Source: Candidatus Zixiibacteriota bacterium
GTDB lineage: Bacteria; Zixibacteria; MSB-5A5; GN15; FEB-12
NCBI GenBank assembly: GCA_030591625.1
Contig: JAUVAR010000125.1
Location: 1-7,304 of the forward strand
Direction of reading: 5' to 3'
Length of the DNA: 7,304 bases
Both the position numbers and the translations under genes were made by a program. Positions 1 through 5,761 of the stretch are shown in pieces. Numbering within the stretch: position 1 is the stretch's first letter; each line of letters opens with the position of its first letter. The notes under the pieces are model-generated. The model made no database searches. It was not told the DNA's origin and saw nothing but the letters and a program-made list of their open reading frames with translations.

Positions 1-851
1 CCAAGCCTGTAGGCCGACCGCGCAACATCAACGGCTGTATTCCCACCACCAACTACGATGACAGCCTTATCTTTCAAATCAATCTTAGCACCTGCATTGA
101 GTCTTTTCAGAAATGACAATCCTGCTTCCACCCCATCCAATTCTTCACCTTTGATAGAAAGTATTTTTGATTTATGGGCACCTGTTGCAACAAAGATGGC
201 ATCATATTTAGCAAGGTCTTCAGAACTTACATCTCGTCCCACACGTTTACCGGGATAAAAATCAACACCCTCAAGCACACGTTCCAATTCTCTATGAAGC
301 AAAGATCTCGGCAGGCGATACTCAGGGATTCCATATTCAAGAATTCCACCCGCTTTTTCATTTTCATCATACAAATCAACAGCTACACCTTTGCGACGTA
401 AATAGTAAGCAGCACTCAATCCGGCCGGTCCCGCACCCACTACAGCCACACGATACTTCCCAACTACAGGAAGCTTGCCCTGTTTATGATTTTCTGTCCC
501 CCACAAACCAACCGACGCCTCAAGCTGTCTGACTTTTATTTCAGTATCAAAACTATGACGATTACAATTCGCCTGACAGGGATGAAAACAAACTTGCCCG
601 CAAATTGATGGCATCGGATTGGCAGACGTTAATAGTTCAAATGCCTCTCGCCATTTTTCTTTGCGAATCAATTCGATATAACCGCGAATATCTTCACCGG
701 CCGGACAATTGAAATTACAAGGTGCTGTTTTCTTCTGATGTGAAGGAGTCAACGTACGCCATGAGCCAGTTTTGTTCCATGACATCGTAGCCTTGCTGAC
801 AGGCAGTTCCGGCATATCATCAACAGATTTGAACAAGAGGAAATTAGTCAT
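1..851 (-). CDS. GltD-like FAD/NAD(P) iron-sulfur oxidoreductase, probable delta-type subunit of a 2-oxoacid oxidoreductase (C-terminus cut by window edge)
   Basis: The reading frame opens at ATG 851 and stays open to base 1, giving 283 complete codons; the C-terminus is outside the window. Residues about 22-35 (SWNKTGSWRTLTP) resemble the start of PorD-type delta subunits. Next comes a GltD-type iron-sulfur region with Cys45, 49, 84, 88, 92 and 96 (CNFNC, then CGQVCFHPCQANC). The FAD Rossmann motif GAGPAG is at 139-144, followed by AGGILEYGIPEYRLP at 167-181, the ATG motif at 222-224, and a second nucleotide-binding motif GGGNTA at 268-273 for NAD(P)H. The start codon overlaps the end of the gamma subunit gene by 8 nt, implying coupled translation and a shared complex. 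By family knowledge such proteins pass electrons between NAD(P)H, FAD and 4Fe-4S clusters. In inferred relatives the missing C-terminal half may carry ferredoxin-like cysteine clusters. A stand-alone glutamate synthase small subunit is less likely, given the neighbour. Confidence 0.85.
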   Translation of the reverse strand, partial: MTNFLLFKSVDDMPELPVSKATMSWNKTGSWRTLTPSHQKKTAPCNFNCPAGEDIRGYIELIRKEKWREAFELLTSANPMPSICGQVCFHPCQANCNRHSFDTEIKVRQLEASVGLWGTENHKQGKLPVVGKYRVAVVGAGPAGLSAAYYLRRKGVAVDLYDENEKAGGILEYGIPEYRLPRSLLHRELERVLEGVDFYPGKRVGRDVSSEDLAKYDAIFVATGAHKSKILSIKGEELDGVEAGLSFLKRLNAGAKIDLKDKAVIVVGGGNTAVDVARSAYRL

Positions 852-1398
852 TCTGGTTCACCGCCTCATAAGCTTTCTTGACAGCATCCAGATTTTCATC
901 AATTCGTTGAGGCACTTTCGCAAGAACCGCCTCAAGTTTATGATCCAATTCAAGGTCACCGGCAGCTTTCGCAAAGGCACCAAGCATCGCAGTATTTACA
1001 AGTGGTTGTGTTGATGATCCTAAAGATAACGATTGTGCGATAGCAGTTGCATCAACGTAGGATGAATCATACTTGCCAAGGTTATCCAACGCGCTACTGG
1101 AGTTCACAACCAGCATCGCCTTCTCTTTGACCATCGGTGCAAACATTGGACCGGCCATGATACCGGATGAAAACACTAAGGCGACATCAGCCTGTGCAAT
1201 CATAGAACGAAGATAGATAAATTCCTTACTGACACGAAGGAAAGCAGTAACCGGCGCTCCACGACGTTCAACACCAAACGAGGGAAAACTTTGCACATGA
1301 AAGCCCTGGCGAAAATACGCTTCCGCCAGAATCTCGGATGCAACAACTGCACCCTGACCACCTCGTCCAAAAAATGTTATCTCCCTGATCGGTTCCAT
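844..1398 (-). CDS. 2-oxoacid:ferredoxin oxidoreductase, gamma subunit
   Basis: The 184-residue length is normal for the catalytic-domain gamma subunit of the pyruvate/2-ketoisovalerate/indolepyruvate ferredoxin oxidoreductase family. Diagnostic segments are GRGGQG at 11-16 near the N-terminus, SFGVERRGAPV at 40-50 and PLVNTAMLGAFAKA at 132-144. There are no cysteines, as expected, since the clusters sit in other subunits. The family oxidatively decarboxylates 2-oxoacids to acyl-CoA while reducing ferredoxin, or runs the reverse reaction, in the cytoplasm. The substrate (pyruvate, 2-oxoglutarate, branched-chain or aryl 2-oxoacid) cannot be told from this subunit. Start ATG 1398 has GGAG four bases upstream (1403-1406 on the plus strand). 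It follows the acyl-CoA dehydrogenase gene after 32 nt and overlaps the next flavoprotein gene by 8 nt. The alpha and beta (thiamine diphosphate) subunits are not in the window. The gamma-delta order resembles porGDAB operons, so they are expected beyond the left edge. Confidence 0.93.
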   Translation of the reverse strand: MEPIREITFFGRGGQGAVVASEILAEAYFRQGFHVQSFPSFGVERRGAPVTAFLRVSKEFIYLRSMIAQADVALVFSSGIMAGPMFAPMVKEKAMLVVNSSSALDNLGKYDSSYVDATAIAQSLSLGSSTQPLVNTAMLGAFAKAAGDLELDHKLEAVLAKVPQRIDENLDAVKKAYEAVNQND

Positions 1399-1430
1399 TC
1401 GACTCCGTTCAATATCCTGCCAATAATTGT

Positions 1431-2576
1431 TTACCTCTTGCCAGTAAGTTGTCGTCCTATAACAATGCGCTGCATTTCGGATGTCCCCTCAAAAAGTTCT
1501 GTAAGACGTGCATCGCGATATAATCTTTCAACCTGATATTCCGCGCAATAACCATACCCACCAAGTACCTGGGTCGCTTTGTGTGTAACAGCCGTTGACA
1601 TTTCTGATGCGGCAAGCTTGGCATGTGCCGCCGCCAGCGTGTAGTTATCGCCTTGATCTTTGAGCCATCCGGCGCGCCAGACAAGCCAGCGTGCCTGCTC
1701 AAGCATAGTTGACATATCGGCTAAGTGAAATTGTACTGCCTGAAAAGATGAAATCGGCTTACCAAATTGAACTCTGTCACCTGCATATTTGATAGCTATT
1801 TCCAATGCTTCCTGAGCCAACCCGAGTGACATCGCGCCAACCGAGATACGTCCACCGTCAAGTGTTGACATTGCAATTTTAAAACCTTCACCTTCGTTCC
1901 CAAGCAGATTTTCTTTTGGAACAAAGCAGTCACTAAACGAAAGTTCGGTTGTAGGCGATGCTCTAAATCCCATCTTCTTTTCATTCGTGCCTATCATCAC
2001 ACCATCACTTTTCGTATCGACCATGAATGCCGAGATACCTTTTGCTCCGGCCCCTTTCTCGGAGATAGCAAAAACAATCATAGTGTCCGACATCGAACCC
2101 ATCGTAATAAAAATCTTACTGCCGTTGATCAGATAACCGCCATCTGTTTTGGTGTAGGTCGTTGTAAGTGACGAGGCATCAGAACCAGCTCCTGCCTCAG
2201 ACAACGCAAAGACTCCAATAGCATCACCTGTACAAATCGGTGGAAGATATTTCTGTTTTTGTTCTTCCGTGCCATAGCGCACTAACGGATATCCATAGAG
2301 CGAATTGTGCAACATGACAACCGCCGCATGCGAAGAACATCCACGTGTTAATTCTTCGACAGTGAGTAGATAACAGATACTGTCCATCCCGCCACCGCCA
2401 TATTCTTCGGGTAAACCTATACCCATAAGGTCCAGTTCGGCGATCTCCTTGATGAGACCACGGTCCATTAACTTTTCTGAGTCAAACTCCTCCGCACGCG
2501 GTTTGAGTCTTTTCTCGGCAAAAGTTCTGGCAACTTCCTGGACAGCCAATTGATCTTCATTAAGTGCGAAATCCAT
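1431..2576 (-). CDS. Acyl-CoA dehydrogenase, short-chain (butyryl-CoA dehydrogenase type)
   Basis: This 381-residue flavoprotein is complete and has the standard length of short-chain acyl-CoA dehydrogenases. It introduces the 2,3-double bond into an acyl-CoA using FAD, or reduces enoyl-CoA in fermenters. The FAD/substrate segment FALSEAGAGSDA is at 123-134, DRVQFGKPIS at 267-276 and QVLGGYGY at 336-343. The catalytic base is Glu363 in LFEGTSEMQR, the position used by butyryl- and medium-chain enzymes rather than isovaleryl or long-chain types. The usual ITNG after NGSKIF reads ITMG here (157-160), a small deviation. It lies 79 nt downstream of the crotonase gene and 32 nt upstream of the oxidoreductase gamma subunit. 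The nearest Shine-Dalgarno (AAGGA, plus-strand 2589-2593) is 12 nt from the ATG, a rather long spacing. No electron-transfer flavoprotein genes accompany it in view. The exact acyl chain cannot be assigned from sequence. Confidence 0.95.
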   Translation of the reverse strand: MDFALNEDQLAVQEVARTFAEKRLKPRAEEFDSEKLMDRGLIKEIAELDLMGIGLPEEYGGGGMDSICYLLTVEELTRGCSSHAAVVMLHNSLYGYPLVRYGTEEQKQKYLPPICTGDAIGVFALSEAGAGSDASSLTTTYTKTDGGYLINGSKIFITMGSMSDTMIVFAISEKGAGAKGISAFMVDTKSDGVMIGTNEKKMGFRASPTTELSFSDCFVPKENLLGNEGEGFKIAMSTLDGGRISVGAMSLGLAQEALEIAIKYAGDRVQFGKPISSFQAVQFHLADMSTMLEQARWLVWRAGWLKDQGDNYTLAAAHAKLAASEMSTAVTHKATQVLGGYGYCAEYQVERLYRDARLTELFEGTSEMQRIVIGRQLTGKR

Positions 2577-2655
2577 ATATCTATGTTATCCTTCCATTCG
2601 AAATAAACTATACAGTCAAGCGAAGCAGATGTTTTCAATTCCGCCTGTTCTTTAA

Positions 2656-3435
2656 TTATTCACCGATGAAATTAGCTTTTCTCTTTTCCAGAAAAGCACC
2701 AGTTCCTTCAGCTTTATCCTTCGACACGCAAATACCGGCAAAGAGAGCCGCTTCGTGGGCACAACCGGCTGCAAGAGAGCTGTCCATACCTACACTAATA
2801 GCCTCTTTAGCTGCATCAATTGCTATCGGTCCACGCAATGCGATCTTGTCGGCCATCTCTCTCGCTTTGGCCATCATTTCATCAGCCGGATAAATCTGGT
2901 CGACCAAACCGATACGGTACGCTTCTTCCGCAGGAATGATATCACCGGTAAAGATCAACTCTTTCGCCTTGCCGTAACCGACCAGACGAGTCAACCTCTG
3001 AGTACCACCATAGCCGGGGATAATCCCAAGCGTTGATTCCGGTTGTCCAAACTTGGCTCGATCAGAGGCAACACGAATATCACAAGCCATTGCAATTTCA
3101 CATCCCCCACCGAGAGCGAAACCGTTCACCGCAGCAATAGTTGCCTGTGGGAGTGCCTCGATTTGGAAAAAGACTGCCTGACCACGTTTGCACTTAGACA
3201 GACCAGCAGCTACATCGCACGCCGCCAGTTCACCAATATCGGCACCGGCCACAAATGCTTTTCCTTCGCCGGTCAAAATAACAACTCGGATAGAACGATC
3301 TCCACCAATAGTCGTAAAGACATCTTTCAACTCGGCTACAGTAGCGTCATCGAGTGCATTCATTACTTTGGGACGATTGATCGTTACTGTTGCAACTGCT
3401 CCATCCCGTTCAAACAAAATATTCTTATAATCCAT
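2656..3435 (-). CDS. Enoyl-CoA hydratase (crotonase family)
   Basis: This 259-residue crotonase-fold enzyme hydrates a 2-enoyl-CoA to the 3-hydroxyacyl-CoA. Both catalytic glutamates are present: Glu113 in ALGGGCE and Glu133 in FGQPE. The oxyanion-hole segments FVAGADI (61-67) and GGG (109-111) are also intact, and IIPGYGGTQRL follows at 138-148, typical of true hydratases such as short-chain crotonase. This argues against an isomerase or dehalogenase relative. The frame also offers a TTG one codon upstream at 3438, but ATG 3435 gives the usual N-terminus (MDYKNILFER) and is preferred. A weak AGGTAG lies just upstream. Only 11 nt separate it from the stop of the 3-hydroxybutyryl-CoA dehydrogenase gene, so the two are surely cotranscribed. 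It acts between the acyl-CoA dehydrogenase and the 3-hydroxyacyl-CoA dehydrogenase in beta-oxidation or the reverse. Confidence 0.95.
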   Translation of the reverse strand: MDYKNILFERDGAVATVTINRPKVMNALDDATVAELKDVFTTIGGDRSIRVVILTGEGKAFVAGADIGELAACDVAAGLSKCKRGQAVFFQIEALPQATIAAVNGFALGGGCEIAMACDIRVASDRAKFGQPESTLGIIPGYGGTQRLTRLVGYGKAKELIFTGDIIPAEEAYRIGLVDQIYPADEMMAKAREMADKIALRGPIAIDAAKEAISVGMDSSLAAGCAHEAALFAGICVSKDKAEGTGAFLEKRKANFIGE

Positions 3436-3446
3436 CAATCTACCTG

Positions 3447-4301
3447 CTACTTTCTGTAATCGTAAAAACCACGACCCGATTTACGGCCAAGATATCCAGC
3501 CATAACCATCGCCTTCAAGAGCGGTGGTGCGGCGTAGTGATGCTGCTTAAATTCAGCAAACAGAATTTCTGCGATAAAATATGTCGTATCAAGACCGACA
3601 AAATCTGTCAGTTCCAATGGACCCATAGGATGGCCACACCCTAATTTCATTCCATTGTCGATATCTTCCTTCGTTGCCACACCGGACTCAAGAGCACGGA
3701 TAGCATCAAGCAAATAAGGTACAAGCAAACGGTTGACTACAAAGCCCGGAGTATCATTACATGATACGACAACTTTGCCAACTTTTTCGCCAAAAGCTTT
3801 GGCCGCTTCAAATGTAGCATCCGATGTAGCTACAGTCTTAACAACTTCAACAAGTTTCATAACCGGAACCGGATTGAAGAAATGCAAACCGCAAAACTGT
3901 TCAGCTCTTTCGGTGGTGGCACCCATCTCAGTAATTGAGAGCGAAGAAGTGTTCGACGCAAAAATCGCATCTTTCTTTACGATACCGTCAAGCATCTGGT
4001 ATAGTTTTTTCTTCTCTTCGAAACTCTCGATAATCGCCTCAATAACCAGATCACAATCAGCAAGAGCTTTATAATCGGTAGTTGCATTTATACGACCGAG
4101 GATAGCAGTCTTGCCAGCTTCATCCAATTTGCCTTTTTCAACAGCACGACCCAGCGACTTATTGATTCGTCCCATTCCTTTTTCGAGGAATTTATCATTC
4201 ACTTCGCAGGCAACAACATCGATACCTGCTTTTGATGCGAGTTCAGCAATGCCAGACCCCATCAAACCGAGTCCGCAGATTCCAACTTTTTTAATTTCCA
4301 T
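3447..4301 (-). CDS. 3-hydroxybutyryl-CoA dehydrogenase
   Basis: This 284-residue single-function enzyme oxidises 3-hydroxyacyl-CoA (typically (S)-3-hydroxybutyryl-CoA) to the 3-keto form with NAD(P)+. The N-terminal Rossmann motif GLGLMGSG is at 10-17. Catalytic His140 sits in GLHFFNPVPV and its partner Glu152 in KLVEVV. Ser119 (SNTSS) and Asn190 (GFVVNR) complete the active site. The C-terminal helical domain carries GHPMGPLELTDFVGLD at 223-238 and ends in SGRGFYDY, the normal family end. An ATG three codons upstream (4310) directly abuts the AGGAG Shine-Dalgarno and leaves no spacing. The ATG at 4301 has 9 nt spacing and begins in the family manner (MEIKKVGICG), so it is chosen. The gene is 120 nt downstream of the alcohol dehydrogenase gene and 11 nt upstream of the crotonase gene. 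Confidence 0.95.
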   Translation of the reverse strand: MEIKKVGICGLGLMGSGIAELASKAGIDVVACEVNDKFLEKGMGRINKSLGRAVEKGKLDEAGKTAILGRINATTDYKALADCDLVIEAIIESFEEKKKLYQMLDGIVKKDAIFASNTSSLSITEMGATTERAEQFCGLHFFNPVPVMKLVEVVKTVATSDATFEAAKAFGEKVGKVVVSCNDTPGFVVNRLLVPYLLDAIRALESGVATKEDIDNGMKLGCGHPMGPLELTDFVGLDTTYFIAEILFAEFKQHHYAAPPLLKAMVMAGYLGRKSGRGFYDYRK

Positions 4302-4310
4302 AATCACCAT

Positions 4311-4315
4311 CTCCT
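4311..4315 (-). promoter_or_regulatory. Shine-Dalgarno AGGAG that decides the 3-hydroxybutyryl-CoA dehydrogenase start
   Basis: The minus strand reads AGGAG followed directly by ATGGTGATTATG. The first ATG has zero spacing and the GTG only three bases. The second ATG at 4301 has nine bases, within the working range for bacterial initiation. This supports the shorter, 284-residue product. Confidence 0.75.
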
Positions 4316-4342
4316 GTAACTAAGACAAATCTGATAGTACCA

Positions 4343-4357
4343 GTCGCAATCTGCGAC
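4343..4357. repeat. Perfect 6-3-6 inverted repeat, possible operator
   Basis: The minus strand reads GTCGCA-GAT-TGCGAC: a perfect six-base stem around three bases. On the minus strand it lies immediately upstream of TGGTACTAT, which resembles an extended -10 (TGn plus four of six matches to TATAAT, plus-strand 4334-4342). A symmetric site in that position could bind a dimeric repressor. It could also form a short RNA hairpin in the leader. No uridine tract follows, so a terminator role is unlikely. A six-base repeat can occur by chance. Confidence 0.35.
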
Positions 4358-4421
4358 CTTATTAATATTATTTCACACTTCACTTCCGACAGAGATCATC
4401 GCACCTGTCGCCATAAAGCTC

Positions 4422-5450
4422 TTATTCATCAAACACAATAATCGAACGTAACCCTTCACCCTTGCGGAGCAAGTCGAAGGCGTCATTTATTTCTTCGAGC
4501 TTAAATCTGGCTGTCACCAGTTCTTTCACTTTGATCTTTCCCATACGACACATTTCAATCAATTTCGGATAGTCAACCACCCGACAACCGAGCGATCCAA
4601 CGATATCCATTTCGCGATACATTATTTTCCCGGCATTGATCGAAATTTTCTTATCGGTATATCCAAGGACAACAAGCCTGCCACCTGTACGAAGTGAATT
4701 GAACGCCGTTTCAATCGTGTTCGGATTACCAATCGCCTCAATCGCAATATCTGCTCCACCACCTGTCAGCTTGCGAACAGTCTTGGTCCATTTCTCATCA
4801 TCGTTAGGATTGATAACAACTTCAGCCCCGAACTTCTTCGCCCATTCGAGTTTATCATTGTTAATATCAACAGCAATCACCGATCCTCCAACCGCTGCAG
4901 CTACCTGAACAAGATTGATCCCAACCCCACCGCAACCAAGTACCACAACATAATCACCCGGCTTAACACAGGCACGATTCACAATCGCATGATAAGGAGT
5001 CGAAATTGCATCGGCGATAATCGCTCCCTCCTGAAGAGGAATTTCATCCGGCATGATGAATGTATCTTTCGCCGGAGCGACTAAATATTCTGCGTATGCA
5101 CCATCGACATTATTTCCAAACATTATCATCGTGTCACAAATATTTTCACGACCCGAACGGCAAGCCGAACAGGAGCCACACGAATAAACAGCTGGCAACA
5201 ATATTTTATCACCTTCAGAAAAACCAGTCACACCCTCACCCATTCCAGCGACATACCCCGACGGTTCATGTCCGAGGATCAACGGCGGCTTCTTGAAAGT
5301 CGGTACACCATGATCGATATAGTGCATATCGGTGTGACAGACTCCACACGCCGCAGTCTTGATCAACAGTTGACCAGGCCCCGGCTTTGGTGTGGGTACT
5401 TCCTCAATTTTCAGTGGCTGGCCCGGTCCGTGAAACACGGCAGCTTTCAT
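4422..5450 (-). CDS. Zinc-dependent medium-chain alcohol dehydrogenase, possibly acting on a hydroxyacyl-CoA
   Basis: This 342-residue, complete MDR-family enzyme should oxidise an alcohol with NAD+. Catalytic zinc ligands visible are Cys38 (CGVCHTD; Cys35 also present) and the His61-Glu62 pair (GHEPSG). The structural zinc site is complete with Cys91, 94, 97 and 105 (CGSCSACRSGRENIC). The NAD motif GCGGVG is at 172-177 and Asp195 ends the following strand, favouring NAD over NADP. Around 145-153 it reads IADAISTPY, with Asp147 where many alcohol dehydrogenases have a Cys ligand. From memory, this resembles 6-hydroxycyclohex-1-ene-1-carbonyl-CoA dehydrogenase (Had) of anaerobic benzoyl-CoA degradation, but no other benzoyl-CoA pathway gene is in view. 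A generic alcohol dehydrogenase for a short-chain alcohol remains equally possible. AGGAG sits six bases before the ATG, the best ribosome site in the window. It follows the 79-residue protein gene after 71 nt. Confidence 0.9.
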   Translation of the reverse strand: MKAAVFHGPGQPLKIEEVPTPKPGPGQLLIKTAACGVCHTDMHYIDHGVPTFKKPPLILGHEPSGYVAGMGEGVTGFSEGDKILLPAVYSCGSCSACRSGRENICDTMIMFGNNVDGAYAEYLVAPAKDTFIMPDEIPLQEGAIIADAISTPYHAIVNRACVKPGDYVVVLGCGGVGINLVQVAAAVGGSVIAVDINNDKLEWAKKFGAEVVINPNDDEKWTKTVRKLTGGGADIAIEAIGNPNTIETAFNSLRTGGRLVVLGYTDKKISINAGKIMYREMDIVGSLGCRVVDYPKLIEMCRMGKIKVKELVTARFKLEEINDAFDLLRKGEGLRSIIVFDE

Positions 5451-5456
5451 ATTTCT

Positions 5457-5461
5457 CTCCT
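5457..5461 (-). promoter_or_regulatory. Strong Shine-Dalgarno of the alcohol dehydrogenase gene
   Basis: The minus strand reads AGAGGAGAG with the AGGAG core six bases from ATG 5450. This fixes the start and suggests strong independent initiation, in contrast to the coupled start of the gene upstream. Confidence 0.8.
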
Positions 5462-5483
5462 CTTGCGAATATTTTCACTATCA

Positions 5484-5516
5484 ATTATAGATACCATAAT
5501 CCGGCGTGCGGGTCAA
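5484..5516 (-). promoter_or_regulatory. Possible sigma-70 type promoter for the alcohol dehydrogenase gene
   Basis: On the minus strand TTGACC (plus-strand 5511-5516) matches five of six bases of the -35 consensus. It is followed after 17 bases by TGG-TATCTA, and a perfect TATAAT overlaps this at plus-strand 5484-5489, though at 21-base spacing. Transcription from here would begin some 25-30 bases before ATG 5450 and leave room for the ribosome site. The match is imperfect because the two -10 options trade sequence against spacing. It fills the 71-nt gap right after the stop of the 79-residue protein gene. Confidence 0.4.
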
Positions 5517-5521
5517 CCCAT

Positions 5522-5761
5522 TCAGAAAAGGTCGTCATCAGTGCGTTTTCCGCCCTCACGGGTGAAAATCATCGCCGAATCGTCGTTCACATCATCGAAA
5601 CAGACAGTACAATCGCCACATCCCGCATAGCGAGCCGGCACCGTAGTTGTCTCCATTCCGAGCATTTCATAATCAGACATCGCTTTTGCCAAGCGGTGTC
5701 CGGAGGCGATAAATTGTCTCTTCCAACCGTCAGCTTCCAATTTTGTAACTTGTTCAGACAT
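5522..5761 (-). CDS. Small CxxCxxC protein, uncharacterised probable redox-complex partner
   Basis: This 79-residue soluble protein has no signal peptide or membrane segment. The N-terminal half (GWKRQFIASGHRLAKAMSDY at 12-31, then EMLGMETTTVP) looks like a compact alpha/beta unit. It is followed by GCGDCTVCF with Cys48, 51 and 54 (CxxCxxC), then AMIFTR at 63-68, and it ends in an acidic tail, DDDLF. Three closely spaced cysteines could bind a metal or part of a cluster, but a fourth ligand is not visible in this chain. The ATG overlaps the stop of the upstream flavoprotein (TAATG, 1 nt) and has no good Shine-Dalgarno, so translation probably depends on reinitiation. The upstream flavoprotein also ends in DDELF. 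I recall similar small proteins beside anaerobic flavoproteins but no established function. That it is a real gene follows from the coupling and the absence of a gap; its role is inference. Confidence 0.8.
   Translation of the reverse strand: MSEQVTKLEADGWKRQFIASGHRLAKAMSDYEMLGMETTTVPARYAGCGDCTVCFDDVNDDSAMIFTREGGKRTDDDLF

Larger units (their letters stand above)
4302..4421. other. Intergenic spacer between alcohol dehydrogenase and 3-hydroxybutyryl-CoA dehydrogenase genes
   Basis: At 120 nt this is the longest gap in the window. It holds a perfect inverted repeat (4343-4357), a possible extended -10 element next to it, and the Shine-Dalgarno of the downstream gene. No T-run follows the repeat on the minus strand, so it does not look like an intrinsic terminator. 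It is the most likely place for an internal control point separating the alcohol dehydrogenase from the beta-oxidation genes. Confidence 0.5.

Noticed and set aside
2577..2655. Promoter in the gap before the acyl-CoA dehydrogenase gene
   Set aside because: A TTGACT and a TATAGT are visible on the minus strand, but they nearly touch and no -10 lies at proper spacing from the TTGACT. Nothing else is seen in this gap.
3043..3459. Open frame of 138 codons on the plus strand
   Set aside because: It lies entirely opposite the crotonase gene and its junction, its product is compositionally odd and matches no family I recognise, and the minus-strand crotonase is intact with all catalytic residues.
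4343..4357. Intrinsic terminator after the alcohol dehydrogenase gene
   Set aside because: The inverted repeat has only a six-base stem and is not followed by a T-run on the minus strand.
4369..4425. 18-codon mini-frame (MNKSFMATGAMISVGSEV) overlapping the stop of the alcohol dehydrogenase gene
   Set aside because: Although its ATG overlaps the TAA stop, it is very short, has no recognisable features and is expected by chance in a 120-nt gap. It was not called without conservation evidence.
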